Source: Candidatus Rhodoferax odensensis
GTDB taxonomy: Bacteria; Pseudomonadota; Gammaproteobacteria; Burkholderiales; Burkholderiaceae_C
Assembly (NCBI GenBank): GCA_016718405.1
Contig: JADKDJ010000035.1
Coordinates: 1 to 64,000, forward strand
Direction of reading: 5' to 3'
Length of the DNA stretch: 64,000 nucleotides
Shown: piece after piece, positions 39,548 through 49,620 of the stretch
Numbering within the stretch: the stretch's first letter is position 1
Layout: the number at the start of each line of letters is the position of its first letter
Made by a program: the position numbers and the translations under genes
The notes under the pieces: model-generated
The model's database searches: none
What the model was told of the DNA's origin: nothing
The model's input: only the letters and a program-made list of their open reading frames with translations

Positions 39548-40405
39548 CTAGGCCTTGGGCGCAAACGCCATTTGCAAGGCGTTGGAGTCAAACCCGTTCG
39601 AGGCCGAGCCGCCCTGCGTGGCATAGCGGTACAGCGCCGCGGCGTAGATGCCGCCCAGCGCCGCCTGCACCAGGGCCGCAAGAATCACCCCCGCCACCAC
39701 GGCGAATACCGCCAGACCAATCAGGGCGCCGCTACCGGTGGTCGCGGCGGCCACCACCAACATGATGCCGAACACGACGATTAAGCAGTGAATCAAGGCA
39801 AACGCCACGCCCATGCCGGCCTGGCCCACCACATTCTCGCCCCAGGTTTTCTTGAGCGTGGTGGCGCTTTCCTTGACGGCCTCAATCGGCCCGATGTCGC
39901 GCGACACCAGGATCGGCACCACCAGGTAAGTGGCCACCGTCCAGCCCACGCCCAACAGGCCCACAATCATCCGGCCAATGAAGCCCACCCGCTCCTGAAT
40001 CGCGCGCAGCACGACGCCGACCGTGGCGGCAATGATGGCGTAGCCCAGAATGCTGCCAAGCTTCGAACTCGCCACGCGCAGCCCGTCGCGCACCGTCGGC
40101 ACGCCCCCGTCAAAACGAATCATCGCAGCACCAACCAGGGCGGCGTTGAAAAAGAAGATCACGAAGTACAGGCTGACATAGAACAGGAAACCCACGAAGT
40201 AGGTGGCCATCGACACGGCCGAACCCCCTCGGTCCGACAAGCCGTCGATCGCACCCAGCCCCAACAGCGGCAACGCGAAGGACGCCACCACAAGCAGGGC
40301 CGCGATGGCAGAGATCAGAGGAAACACCAGCAGTTGCTGGTCTTGCTTGAGTACGGCCCAACTGGCCTTGACCAGATGCCAACTGCGAGATAGACGATCG
40401 AACAT
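39548..40405 (-). CDS. DUF6159-like integral membrane protein
   Basis: A 285-residue polytopic membrane protein with about six hydrophobic segments (LLVFPLISAIAALLVVASFA, VGFLFYVSLYFVIFFFNAAL, MIVGLLGVGWTVATYLVVPI, FALIHCLIVVFGIMLVVAAA and GLAVFAVVAGVILAALVQAA). MFDRLSRSWHLVKASWAVLK at the start and VPILVSRDIGPIEAVKESAT in the middle are the conserved signatures of this uncharacterised family. ATG at 40405. No functional link to its neighbours. Confidence 0.82.
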   Translation of the reverse strand: MFDRLSRSWHLVKASWAVLKQDQQLLVFPLISAIAALLVVASFALPLLGLGAIDGLSDRGGSAVSMATYFVGFLFYVSLYFVIFFFNAALVGAAMIRFDGGVPTVRDGLRVASSKLGSILGYAIIAATVGVVLRAIQERVGFIGRMIVGLLGVGWTVATYLVVPILVSRDIGPIEAVKESATTLKKTWGENVVGQAGMGVAFALIHCLIVVFGIMLVVAAATTGSGALIGLAVFAVVAGVILAALVQAALGGIYAAALYRYATQGGSASNGFDSNALQMAFAPKA

Positions 40406-40630
40406 GGCTTTCCCCAAGAATGTGGTGAATGGAAACGAAACCGCCGACGCCTTGGTACGGTCACCGACGCGAATGATACGGCCAGAAGGTCCGCGCGCCG
40501 ACGTGACGCAGGGCCACACGCACGTTCGACGCGGCTCGCCGGCGAGAAACGCTCCAGCAAGGCCGGTACACTTGCCTCAAGCCTCGTGGCAGGCCCCGCC
40601 AAGGCAAACCGAACTCAGCAGCTCGCAGCC

Positions 40631-41086
40631 ATGAACCTCGAAGTCGACGACCTCTCCCGCCCCGCCATCCACGCCTTGCTCAATGAACACCTGCAAAGCA
40701 TGTACGAGCTGTCGCCGCCCGAGAGCGTGCACGCCCTGGACCTTGAGAAACTCCGCAAACCCGAGATCACGTTCTGGAGCGCCTGGGAAGGCCCGCTGTT
40801 GCTTGGCTGCGGCGCGCTCAAGGAACTGGACCCAACCCATGGCGAGGTGAAGTCCATGCGAACGCCCAACGCCCACCGTCGCCGGGGAGCCGGCCGCGCC
40901 ATCCTTTCCCATGTGATCGGAGTCGCGAAGTCGCGCGCTTATGAACGGCTGAGCCTGGAAACCGGCACCCAGGCAGCCTTCAAACCGGCTCACCGGCTCT
41001 ACGAGAGTTTTGGTTTCAGCTACTGCGGACCGTTCGGCGACTATATTGAGGACCCAAACAGCGCGTTCATGACCCTGCGGCTGTAG
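40631..41086 (+). CDS. GNAT family N-acetyltransferase
   Basis: A 151-residue GNAT acetyltransferase. The acetyl-CoA binding motif is HRRRGAGRAILSHVIG, followed by the second conserved block RLSLETGTQAAFKPAHRLYESFGFSYCGPFGDY. ATG at 40631 (MNLEVDDLSRPAIHALLNEH) fits the family start; the frame is open upstream without a sensible start. The type is close to PhnO/RimI-like small-molecule acetyltransferases. The substrate is unknown. Confidence 0.9.
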   Translation: MNLEVDDLSRPAIHALLNEHLQSMYELSPPESVHALDLEKLRKPEITFWSAWEGPLLLGCGALKELDPTHGEVKSMRTPNAHRRRGAGRAILSHVIGVAKSRAYERLSLETGTQAAFKPAHRLYESFGFSYCGPFGDYIEDPNSAFMTLRL

Positions 41087-41313
41087 GCCAACGCGGCAGG
41101 GCACCTTGCCCGATATCAACCGCGCAGGCTTGAGTCCACCTCTTGAATCCGGCCCGACCCGACCCAAGATGCAGGCCAGTCGAGTGCCTCAAAGGCGCAG
41201 GAACAGACGCTTCGTCCGGCCAAGTGTCCGGCCAAGTGGACCTGGCCGACACGAGGGGATACATTACGGCTAAACGGGTTGCCGCAAACCACACGTATAA
41301 CGGGAGACAACAA

Positions 41314-41964
41314 GTGGAACTCTGGACACTCTGGACACACACGCTTGATGCGGCGCTGTCGCTGCTGGCCACCCATTTTGGCTTTTCCCAGGCGCTGACG
41401 ATCATCGCGCTGACCGTGATTGTTCGCGCCGCCTTGCTGCCCCTGTCGCTCACGTCGGCCTACCGCGTGCAGCGAAACAAAGAGGCTATGGAGCGCATCA
41501 AGCCCAAGGTGGCGGAACTTCGCGAGGCACTCCAAAACAATCCGCGTGAACTGGCGACGCGAACGATGGCCCTCTATCAAGAAAACGGCATTGTTTTGAT
41601 CGACAGGCTTTCGATCCTGAACTTGTTCTCGCAAGGTGTGTTTGGCATTGGCTTGTTCCAGTCGCTCCACAAGACGGTGTTCCACTCAAAGTTTCTATGG
41701 ATTGCTGACCTTGGCAAACCAGACCTGTGGCTGACGGTGCTGGTCACCTCTCTCATGTTGGTAGGAATGGCCTTGATGCCGGGCGCCACGCACGACACCT
41801 CCATGCTCTTGATGCTGGCCATACCGGCGCTTGTGTCAGTCATTGCCGTGGCCGCGCTTCCGTCAGCGCTGGGCATTTACTGGGCCACGTCCAACGCAGT
41901 CACCGTGGTGCAGACGCTGGCCTTGCGTGCACTTCTCGCCAGACGCCGCAGCGTCGCGGCGTAA
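41314..41964 (+). CDS. Short YidC/Oxa1-like membrane insertase homologue
   Basis: A 216-residue protein matching the conserved 60-kDa inner membrane protein core only. A first helix (FSQALTIIALTVIVRAALLP) is followed by the basic loop RVQRNKEAMERIKPKVAEL, then further helices and PSALGIYWATSNAVTVVQTL, the typical YidC end. The large periplasmic domain of Gram-negative YidC is absent, so this resembles Gram-positive or paralogous forms and is not the rpmH-rnpA-linked yidC. GTG at 41314 follows GGGAGA. It may assist insertion of a subset of membrane proteins. Confidence 0.8.
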   Translation: MELWTLWTHTLDAALSLLATHFGFSQALTIIALTVIVRAALLPLSLTSAYRVQRNKEAMERIKPKVAELREALQNNPRELATRTMALYQENGIVLIDRLSILNLFSQGVFGIGLFQSLHKTVFHSKFLWIADLGKPDLWLTVLVTSLMLVGMALMPGATHDTSMLLMLAIPALVSVIAVAALPSALGIYWATSNAVTVVQTLALRALLARRRSVAA

Positions 41965-42012
41965 CCATTGGCCGCCCGCGTAGCACCGCACTTGTGCTGA
42001 GAGACCGCTGCC

Positions 42013-43272
42013 ATGACGCCGCCTCAACCCACTGGCTCCTCCACCAACCCGGAAGTGCTGCAGGCCATCGTCAAGGCTGGCGAGACCTATTCGATCATCG
42101 CCTCGCAAGACATCGTCGACGTGCGCGGCCTCAAGCTGTGGGCCAAGGGTCAACCGGTATCGGCGGCCTTGCAGCAGCGCCTGCTTGACCGCAAGTTGCA
42201 GCGTCCACTGGAGGCCTGCCTGGCGGTTGAGGACGGGGTGACTCTGTTTGGCCTGCACGATGATCTGCAGGCATTTCTGGGCAGCGACGCGCCGCTGGGC
42301 CTGGCGTTGCGACCCTGGGCGCCCGTGCTGTTTGCACAGGTCAAACAGTTGCCACTGCACTCGGTGGCACAACTGCTATTGACCACGGCGCTGGCGACGC
42401 GGCCCGATACATTGCCTCACGCCGTGACGGCCATGGCGCTGGCCGGCGCCATGGCCAGCTCGCGAAACACCCTGGTCGACACCCGCCTGGCCATGCTGGG
42501 CGGATTGCTGCACGACATTGGCGAGGTCTACACCCAGCCGCAATACCTTGATTTTGTGGGTCCACTCGACCTGGTCGGGCACAAGCACCTGGTGGTGCAC
42601 CCCCGACTGGCGCAAATGATGCTGAGCAGCATCACCGACTACCCCGAGGCACTGTGCCGCGCCATCGGCGAACACCACGAGCGCCACGACGGCTCGGGCT
42701 ACCCAGCACGGTTGACACAGCCCAGCTGCTCCAATTTAGGGTCCCTGCTGGCCGTTGTGGAGGCAACTGCCGGCATTTCGCGCAAAGCGCATGCACCACT
42801 GACCCGTGCCGGCTTTGCGCTACGGGTGGTGCCGGGCGAGTTCGACCCAACATGGGCCAGCTTTGTGTGCAACCTCGCGCGTGGCGTGGAGGACCTGCCC
42901 GACAGTGACGCACAAGGGCAGGTTGGCCCGAGTTCGCCATTGGCCCAGATTGGCCAACGTATCGAGCAAACCCACCAGCTGAAGGCAACGCTGCAGGGAC
43001 AGGGCCGCGCTGGGCCGATACTGGAAATCGTGGAGACTGCGCTCGCGCGCCTGAACCGTTTGCAAGTCGCGTGGAATGCCCTGGGGTTCTGGGGCGTCGC
43101 GCCAGAGGAGCTCAGCGCGTCAGAGCGCTTCGAACTGGCCCTGGCAAACCGCGAACTGCAGCAGCGCCTAAGCCAGCTTCAACGCGAATGCCTGCTGCTG
43201 TCCGAGCGTCTAGGTCAACTCGAGAAGACTTGGATTGAGCCCCTGTGGCGCGGCGTGTTGCTTGAGCGTTGA
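42013..43272 (+). CDS. HD-GYP-type signalling protein
   Basis: A 419-residue cytoplasmic protein. An N-terminal region of about 130 residues (SIIASQDIVDVRGLKLWAKG) precedes an HD domain with GGLLHDIGEV, HPRLAQMML and the HHERHDGSGYPARL motif characteristic of HD-GYP cyclic-di-GMP phosphodiesterases. The C-terminus is a coiled coil (ELQQRLSQLQRECLLLSERL). GEV replaces the usual GK after HDI, so activity should be tested. It has no receiver domain of its own. Confidence 0.85.
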   Translation: MTPPQPTGSSTNPEVLQAIVKAGETYSIIASQDIVDVRGLKLWAKGQPVSAALQQRLLDRKLQRPLEACLAVEDGVTLFGLHDDLQAFLGSDAPLGLALRPWAPVLFAQVKQLPLHSVAQLLLTTALATRPDTLPHAVTAMALAGAMASSRNTLVDTRLAMLGGLLHDIGEVYTQPQYLDFVGPLDLVGHKHLVVHPRLAQMMLSSITDYPEALCRAIGEHHERHDGSGYPARLTQPSCSNLGSLLAVVEATAGISRKAHAPLTRAGFALRVVPGEFDPTWASFVCNLARGVEDLPDSDAQGQVGPSSPLAQIGQRIEQTHQLKATLQGQGRAGPILEIVETALARLNRLQVAWNALGFWGVAPEELSASERFELALANRELQQRLSQLQRECLLLSERLGQLEKTWIEPLWRGVLLER

Positions 43273-43335
43273 GGACTGGCCAAGCCGTGCCGCAGCATGG
43301 CACGCAACGTGGCACGCCCGGGGACCAACGCTTGC

Positions 43336-43551
43336 TCAGTAGTGCGGCGGCAACTCGTCGCGCAAATTGCGCCCAACGCCGTCGCCGCCCGCCTGGGGCG
43401 CACGCGATTCGGCGACCTGGCCAATCAGCATGTCGATTTGTCGCTGCTGGCGCACGATGATCTGCTCAAGCTGGTCAACCAGATCCTCGGCAAAGCTGGC
43501 CTTGACTTCAAGATCGGTCAAGCGCTTGTTGATACTGTCGTGATCGGACAT
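43336..43551 (-). CDS. slyX: SlyX family protein
   Basis: A 71-residue coiled-coil protein with the family start INKRLTDLEVKASFAEDLVD and the diagnostic ending RNLRDELPPHY. It is common in proteobacteria and its function is unclear. It lies seven bases downstream of the stop-to-start gap of the MFS gene, so it is probably co-transcribed with that gene. Confidence 0.93.
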   Translation of the reverse strand: MSDHDSINKRLTDLEVKASFAEDLVDQLEQIIVRQQRQIDMLIGQVAESRAPQAGGDGVGRNLRDELPPHY

Positions 43552-43558
43552 CGATTAT

Positions 43559-44806
43559 TCATCCGTGGTTGGCTGCGGCAAGTGCGTGACGACGGTGACG
43601 CCGAAAGTGGACCACCGCCAAACAAAGCGAAGCAAGCTGCAGCAGCGAGCAGAAGTAGAACGGCGCGCCAATGCGCCAGTCCCCTTTAGGATAGTGCGAC
43701 ACCAGCGCCAGCAGGGGCGCCGCCAGCATCGGTGCCAACACCGCCATCAAACTGTTGAGCGAGCTCACGGCCCCCATGGTCTGGCCCTGGCTGCGGCTGT
43801 CCGCAGCGGATGAGATCAGGCTTTGCACCGAGGCAGTAACCGTGACGCCAAAGACGTTGCAGGCGATGATGGCAAACATCATCCAACCCTGCGTGGCCGC
43901 TCCCCACAGCGCATAGGACAGTGCCGACGAAACCAAGCCCATGATGGCCAGGCGCTGCGGCGAAAAGAACTTGAGCAAACGCCCGAGCAGAAAGCCCTGC
44001 ACGGTGACCGAGACGATGCCGACCACGGCCAACGACCAGCCGTTCTCCATCGGCCCCCAGCCAAACTTGAAGGTGGTGTAGAGCACCCAACTGGTGTACA
44101 GGATGAATTGCGCCAAGCCGCTGAAGGCCACCACGCCCACCAGTGGCCCGACCCCTTTGAGTTGCGCCAGCGCGCGCAAGGCGGTGACCGGATGCGCCGC
44201 GCGCCAGGCAAAGGGCTTGCGCTGCGCCAGCGCCAGCGATTCCGGCAGCACAAAGTAGCCATAAAGCAGGTTCGCGATGGCCAGCGCGCCCGCCACGAAA
44301 AACGGCAGGTGCAGGTCGATGGCGCCGAGCAGCCCGCCCATCACCGGCCCGATGATGAAGCCCAGTCCCATCATCGCACCCAGCAAACCAAATCGCTTGG
44401 CGCGCTGCTCGGGGGCGGTGATATCGGCCACATAGGCATTGGCAATCGCGGCGTTGGCCTGCATCGCGCCCGCCACCACCCGCACCGCCACAAGCACCCA
44501 CAGGGCCGTGGCCATGGCAGTGCCAAAGAAGCTCACGCCAAGACCCAGAAAACCCAGCAGCAGCACGGGTCGGCGGCCGTGGTGGTCGGCCAGGGCACCC
44601 AGCAGCGGCGAGGCCAGGAAGTTGGCTATGCCAAAAGAAAACGCCACCACGCCGTACCAATAGGCCTGCTCCGACTGGGAACTGGAAAAGCTGCCGACCA
44701 GCGCTGGCAGCACCGGAATGATCAGCCCGATGGCGACCATGTCGATCAACACGGTCAGCATGATGAAGGGCATCGCGGCTTCGCGCGAACGCAGAGTCTT
44801 GAGCAT
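43559..44806 (-). CDS. TetA-type MFS transporter
   Basis: A 415-residue, twelve-helix major facilitator of the TCR/Tet drug:H+ antiporter type. MPFIMLTVLIDMVAIGLIIP is the family start, and LADHHGRRPVLLLGFLGLG is the signature loop between helices 2 and 3. GAMMGLGFIIGPVMGGLLG is helix 5 with the antiporter motif. The specific substrate cannot be told from sequence; tetracycline resistance should not be assumed. Confidence 0.92.
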   Translation of the reverse strand: MLKTLRSREAAMPFIMLTVLIDMVAIGLIIPVLPALVGSFSSSQSEQAYWYGVVAFSFGIANFLASPLLGALADHHGRRPVLLLGFLGLGVSFFGTAMATALWVLVAVRVVAGAMQANAAIANAYVADITAPEQRAKRFGLLGAMMGLGFIIGPVMGGLLGAIDLHLPFFVAGALAIANLLYGYFVLPESLALAQRKPFAWRAAHPVTALRALAQLKGVGPLVGVVAFSGLAQFILYTSWVLYTTFKFGWGPMENGWSLAVVGIVSVTVQGFLLGRLLKFFSPQRLAIMGLVSSALSYALWGAATQGWMMFAIIACNVFGVTVTASVQSLISSAADSRSQGQTMGAVSSLNSLMAVLAPMLAAPLLALVSHYPKGDWRIGAPFYFCSLLQLASLCLAVVHFRRHRRHALAAANHG

Positions 44807-44851
44807 CGGTGGTGTGCGCGAGTTGGTCAGCTCAGGTCGAACCGGTCGGCG

Positions 44852-46453
44852 CTACTGAACTGGCACCGCGTAGCCGCTCGAGTCCGTGAAAACGACCTGC
44901 CCGTCCGAATCTACCCGAAAGACTCCCGCTCGGTAGTCGCGACGCAGTGCGGCCACCAGTCGACCGAACGCTATGTCGACCGTGCCGGACACCGCCACGC
45001 CGACTTGTACGCTCGCGCTGCGACCCAGGGCGATTTGCTGGTCGAGTTCATCCAGCTCAGCCAGCGATCGTCCGTGAACCGCGGCGGTCTGCTCGCGCGA
45101 CGCTTTGGCGCGCTCCAACACCCCCTTTGGATCGCCGGCCGCCGTCAGGTGTGCCACCAGTTTTTTCAGGCTGGCGTGCGCCGCGTCTTCCTTCTCAATG
45201 CGCTCCTGCAATGCCTTGCGCTTGGACTGCAGTACTGGGTTGGCGCCCATCACCACCCGGGTTACGCCGCTCGTGGCCGAACCCAGCAGCGGCACCTTCA
45301 GCAGCATCATGGCCGTCGCCACACCACCGATCAGGCGCCCACGCTGCGGTGATGCATCACCCACGATGATCTGGTTAAGCGACTGCAGCTCGCAGTCCAG
45401 CGCCATGTCACGAATCACGATGGTCGTGCCAGCGTGGATCTGCACCGCCTCGGCGAACCGTGCCGTCACCGATCCGGCGGCGCACAGTCTGGCGCGCCCT
45501 ACCACCCCGCCCGTCACGGTGATGTTGCCGCCAGCCTCCAGCACACCACCGTCAACCATGCCACCTACTTGGATGTCGCCCGTGGCCTGCACCATCATGC
45601 CGTGACCGACCTCACCGTCGACCTGCACGGTGCCGTCATAGTGGATGTTGCCGCTGGCCATGTTGACTTCCGGCACGCGCAAAACCGGCTCCACCATCAC
45701 GCCGCACGGCACCCGCACCGGTTGTCCGGTCAGGCTTGCCTGCAACAAGTTGGGGTCATTGGCGGCGACTTCGGCACCGGCGAGCTGCGCCGTAAACGGC
45801 AAGTCCATACCCGCACGCGCCGGCAAAACCTTGCCGCGCACGCAGTAGCCGTCAACGCCAGCGGTGGCAGGCTTACGGCGCATCAAGGGTGCACCAGTCT
45901 TCACCACCACGATGGTGCCGCGCTCGCGGTAATCAATCAGCCCGTGTTCGTCAACCCTGGGGGTGCGGTCCTGCTGGACCGAAGTCAACTCCTCAAACTC
46001 CGCATCCTGCCCGTGCTCTGGCGGCAAACCGCGCGCCACCACAACGCCATTGCACGCGCCTTGCTCGCACACCGAAGCGACAGCCGCGTAGTCGACACCC
46101 TGCGTCACACCGGCTGCGGCCAAAGCCCGCAGCACCGCCGCTGGCGTGGCAGCCTCGCCGCCACGAGCGGCGGCGATACTCAACGCGGCGCTCATGTCAT
46201 CGGGCGCAATTTGTACCTGAAACGCTGCATCACAGCGCTGCGCGACCAGCAGCACAAACGGTTTTTGACTTGTGTGGGCGTCACGCGCCGCCTGGTCGAT
46301 CGCCTCGGTATGCATCAGGCAGTTGCCGTACCCTTGCTCAAGCAGCCAAGCCAGCAGGGTCACGCTTTCCAGCGGCGCACGGTCCTGCACAACCTGGACG
46401 GTCAGAAAGACCTGGCCGTCGGCTTCATTCAAGGCAATCCCGGACAAGTCCAT
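44852..46453 (-). CDS. FapA family protein (DUF342)
   Basis: A 533-residue DUF342/FapA protein. The N-terminal region is followed by the conserved domain with VDGYCVRGKVLPARAG and a right-handed beta-helix of stacked repeats (MVQATGDIQVGGMVDGGVLE, AGGNITVTGGVVGRARLCAA), then a coiled coil (LQERIEKEDAAHASLKKLV). FapA proteins are linked to flagellar placement and polar signalling. ATG at 46453 fits best. A TTTATAGCTTATAGC segment just upstream resembles a short repeat common near starts in Comamonadaceae. Confidence 0.88.
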   Translation of the reverse strand: MDLSGIALNEADGQVFLTVQVVQDRAPLESVTLLAWLLEQGYGNCLMHTEAIDQAARDAHTSQKPFVLLVAQRCDAAFQVQIAPDDMSAALSIAAARGGEAATPAAVLRALAAAGVTQGVDYAAVASVCEQGACNGVVVARGLPPEHGQDAEFEELTSVQQDRTPRVDEHGLIDYRERGTIVVVKTGAPLMRRKPATAGVDGYCVRGKVLPARAGMDLPFTAQLAGAEVAANDPNLLQASLTGQPVRVPCGVMVEPVLRVPEVNMASGNIHYDGTVQVDGEVGHGMMVQATGDIQVGGMVDGGVLEAGGNITVTGGVVGRARLCAAGSVTARFAEAVQIHAGTTIVIRDMALDCELQSLNQIIVGDASPQRGRLIGGVATAMMLLKVPLLGSATSGVTRVVMGANPVLQSKRKALQERIEKEDAAHASLKKLVAHLTAAGDPKGVLERAKASREQTAAVHGRSLAELDELDQQIALGRSASVQVGVAVSGTVDIAFGRLVAALRRDYRAGVFRVDSDGQVVFTDSSGYAVPVQ

Positions 46454-46588
46454 GCGCACCGTCTCCGTCCAAACGCGTTTGCTACGATGTTTATAGCTTA
46501 TAGCAGCGATTGCACCAAGCGCCCAGGCTGGATGTGGGAATGACGCAGACGCCAACTCAGACAGATTGGCAATCTACCAGGCAGCACC

Positions 46589-47854
46589 TCACCTGAAAAC
46601 CCAAAAAGCCGCAGCCGCTACCAGCGTGGGCGGCAGAGCTGCCACCAGCAATCCCAGCGGGTGAACGACGCCCTCATGGAAATGCGGACGCAGAATGGCA
46701 ATGCCCGCTGGATTGGGCGCATTGGCGATGATGGTCAGGCCACCACCGGTCACTGCTCCGGCCACCAGCGCATATTTGAAACTTTCACTCAAGCCCTCCA
46801 CCAGCGAACCCAGGTAGGTCAATGCCGCGTTGTCGGTGAAAGCGGTCAGAACAATCGCGCCCACAAACACCACATCGCTGCTCATGCGCATCAACAGCGG
46901 CTGCAGCCACCACTGCTGCTGACCGCCCAGCACCACCAGCCCGGCCAGGAAGAACGCCACCAGCAAGCCCTCTTTCAAAATCAGCCGGTCCTGGTGGTGT
47001 TCATAGGCGTGGGTGATGCCCAAGAAGAACAAGAACAGCCCCATGAAGATGGGCGGATGGTGCGCAAACACGACCACCCCTACCAAGAACGCCAGGTGCA
47101 CGGCCACCAGCGAGAAGGGAACCAGCGGCGTGGCAGTTTCAGCACCACCATGCAGGGGTAATGCCGCCAGCTCCTTGCGAAACACCACCGACACGCCCAC
47201 CGCATTCACCACCACGGCAATGGCTGCCTTCCAGCCAAAGGTGACGGCCATGAAGGCGGTGTCCCAGCCCCACTGCGCGGCCACCATCAGCACCGGCGGC
47301 GCGGCAAACGAGGTGAGCGTGCCGCCAATCGAGATATTCACAAACAGCGCGCCCAGGGTGGCGTACTTGAGTCGGGTGGAGAGGTTTCTGGCAAAGAAGC
47401 GGCCACCCAGAATCAGTGCAGCCAGTGTCATGGCGGCGGGCTCGGTGATAAACGATCCCATCAGCGGGACCAGCACCATCACCACCAGGTAATAGCCCAG
47501 GCTACCCTGCAGAGGCACGGCGCGCGCCAGCCATTGCACCAAGGCCAATGCCGCCTGCAAAATGGGCCGCGTGGCAGCAATCACCATCACCGCAAACACA
47601 AACATGGGCTCGGTGTAGTTGCGATTGTCGATGTAGTCCACTGCCGCCTGAGTACCCAGCATGGCCACCATGGCAATGGCCAGCACCAACGCCCAGAAGC
47701 CAAACACCACCTCCACCTCGCCCAGCCAGTGCCACAGGCCGGCGTGGCGAGGCTGCAGGTGTGCCAGGTGCTCGAAGTATTTGGTCGAGAACGTGTGGAC
47801 TATGGCCAGCGCAAACAAAAAGGCGCAAACCAGTTGAAACGAGGTCATGGACAC
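46589..47854 (-). CDS. Putative Na+/H+ antiporter
   Basis: A 421-residue polytopic protein of the ion transporter superfamily, in the type annotated putative Na+/H+ antiporter. Conserved blocks include MVLVPLMGSFITEPAAMTLA, FVNISIGGTLTSFAAPPVLM, VFVGAIVLTAFTDNAALTYL and GGGLTIIANAPNPAGIAIL. The Asn/Pro-rich ANAPNPAG segment is the likely ion site. The start (MSMTSF at 47854) overlaps the end of the MscS gene by ten bases, so the two are co-transcribed. Confidence 0.87.
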   Translation of the reverse strand: MSMTSFQLVCAFLFALAIVHTFSTKYFEHLAHLQPRHAGLWHWLGEVEVVFGFWALVLAIAMVAMLGTQAAVDYIDNRNYTEPMFVFAVMVIAATRPILQAALALVQWLARAVPLQGSLGYYLVVMVLVPLMGSFITEPAAMTLAALILGGRFFARNLSTRLKYATLGALFVNISIGGTLTSFAAPPVLMVAAQWGWDTAFMAVTFGWKAAIAVVVNAVGVSVVFRKELAALPLHGGAETATPLVPFSLVAVHLAFLVGVVVFAHHPPIFMGLFLFFLGITHAYEHHQDRLILKEGLLVAFFLAGLVVLGGQQQWWLQPLLMRMSSDVVFVGAIVLTAFTDNAALTYLGSLVEGLSESFKYALVAGAVTGGGLTIIANAPNPAGIAILRPHFHEGVVHPLGLLVAALPPTLVAAAAFWVFR

Positions 47855-49509
47855 CGCACTTTATTTACAGGCTCATTCGTGGACTTGTCAGCGGGCGCGC
47901 GGAACCACTTGTCGGGTGGCACCAGCTTGGCTTGTTTGGGATCTTCAACATACTGTGGCGACATGATCTGCACCCCGTAGGTGTTGAAGACATCCTGGAT
48001 GCTGGCGTGCAGCGCACTGAGCAGCAAGGCGCGGGGCCGTGGTTCCGTGGGAGTGGCGTGGCACACCAGGCGGTATACCGGGTACCAGTCGTTCAACGCA
48101 GCCTGAAATACCTGCGGGGCGGTGTCCTTCGAGATGCCTTCGGTTCTGGTGGCCGCCTCGACCAGCATGGCGTGCACCTGGCGCCAGGGGGTGTCGTAGC
48201 CAATAGTGACCGTGGTGTCGAGCACAAAGCCTGCGCCCGGCACCGTGCGGGAATAGTTCGTGGTAGTGGCGCCCAGAATGCTGGCATTGGAGATGGTGAT
48301 CTCTTCCCCCAGTCCGGTGCGGATGCGCGTAGTGAAGATGCCCATCTCGGTGACCGTGCCTTCATGCTCCGACAGGCGCACGTATTCGCCTTTGCGAAAA
48401 ACCCGTCCATAGGTCAGGATCAGCCCGCTGGCCGCCTGACCCACCAGGCTGGAGGCCCCCATGGAAAGCATCAGGCCCACCAAAACCGACAGACCCTTGA
48501 AGGCTTCGGTGTCGGATCCCGGTAAATAGGGGTAAGCCATGGCCAATGCAAACAGCCACACTACCACCTTGGCAATGCGCCGCGTCGGAACGATCACATC
48601 TGCATCGAGCCAAGGCAACTGCAACATACCGCTGTGCGCCCTGGCGAAGAATTGCCCCAAAGCCTGAGTGATCAAGAAGGCCAGGTAAAAGATCAACATC
48701 GCAGTCAGCAGTTCGGGCACAGCCGCTGTAGCCGCCGTGAGGACTGGCAGGGCCAGGCTCAATAGGTAGCTGTTGAGCGACTCCCCCCAGGCGCGCGTGT
48801 ACGGAAATCCACGCAGCACAAAGCTCACCCACTCCAGGGTCAACAGCAATAGCATCACGCGGTACACCAATGTCAGCGCCAGTTGAACGAGCCGGGCCAT
48901 TCGATCCCGGCGCATCAGGGCCACGCCACCCACACGAAGTTTGGGCGTGTGCCGGTGCGACAGATCCACCAACCGACTTGCCAGCGCTTGGCGGGCGTGA
49001 GCGGCCAGCCAGATCAGCACACCATACAAAGCGGTTCCCGCCAATGCCAGCGCCAGTGCACGGGTCAGTGCCTCCAGACTGCGGCTCTCCGCGCTTTCAA
49101 CAATCACCAAGTTCAGGGCCGAGACAGCACGCCGTGCCGCCTGCTCCAGACTCTCTTCGCTGGCAGGATTCAGGTCCGCCGACGTGACCACGAAGCTGGT
49201 GGCGCCATTGATCTGAATCTCAATACCGAGGGGGCCGGTCTTCAGACTAACGAGGTGTGGGCCTGGCAACGCCAACTGGTCGTGGATGCGAGCGTGGGCG
49301 CGCGTAGCTCGGTCACGCGCCGACACCCCCAGCAGCGAACCACGAAAGCCAAAAACCGGCCGGCTGAAAAAGTTCAGCTTCTCAGCAGCCTGCGGCTGCA
49401 CCAACACCGCCTTCGGGGCACCCGCAGCCGGTTCACCCGCGGTTTGCGCCCATGCCGCGGCACCTAGCTGAGCGAGAACGAAAGCAATGGCGACGAAGTG
49501 GTGACGCAT
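47845..49509 (-). CDS. MscS-family mechanosensitive ion channel
   Basis: A 554-residue channel protein: signal peptide (MRHHFVAIAFVLAQLGAAAW), a periplasmic domain, several membrane helices, and the MscS pore (LVGLMLSMGASSLVGQAASG) and beta domain (VFRKGEYVRLSEHEGTVTEM, then GEEITISNASILGATTTNYS). It probably opens on hypo-osmotic shock. Sharing a transcript with an antiporter suggests a common role in ion or turgor balance. Confidence 0.92.
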   Translation of the reverse strand: MRHHFVAIAFVLAQLGAAAWAQTAGEPAAGAPKAVLVQPQAAEKLNFFSRPVFGFRGSLLGVSARDRATRAHARIHDQLALPGPHLVSLKTGPLGIEIQINGATSFVVTSADLNPASEESLEQAARRAVSALNLVIVESAESRSLEALTRALALALAGTALYGVLIWLAAHARQALASRLVDLSHRHTPKLRVGGVALMRRDRMARLVQLALTLVYRVMLLLLTLEWVSFVLRGFPYTRAWGESLNSYLLSLALPVLTAATAAVPELLTAMLIFYLAFLITQALGQFFARAHSGMLQLPWLDADVIVPTRRIAKVVVWLFALAMAYPYLPGSDTEAFKGLSVLVGLMLSMGASSLVGQAASGLILTYGRVFRKGEYVRLSEHEGTVTEMGIFTTRIRTGLGEEITISNASILGATTTNYSRTVPGAGFVLDTTVTIGYDTPWRQVHAMLVEAATRTEGISKDTAPQVFQAALNDWYPVYRLVCHATPTEPRPRALLLSALHASIQDVFNTYGVQIMSPQYVEDPKQAKLVPPDKWFRAPADKSTNEPVNKVRCP

Positions 49510-49620
49510 GCCAACATTGTTACCCAATCGACACAAGCGCATTTGGGCTGTGGGCAAGCCGCAACGGTCAACAGTCTGCCCAGCATTCGCAATCAACCGC
49601 GGCCGCAGTGTGTCTGCGCA

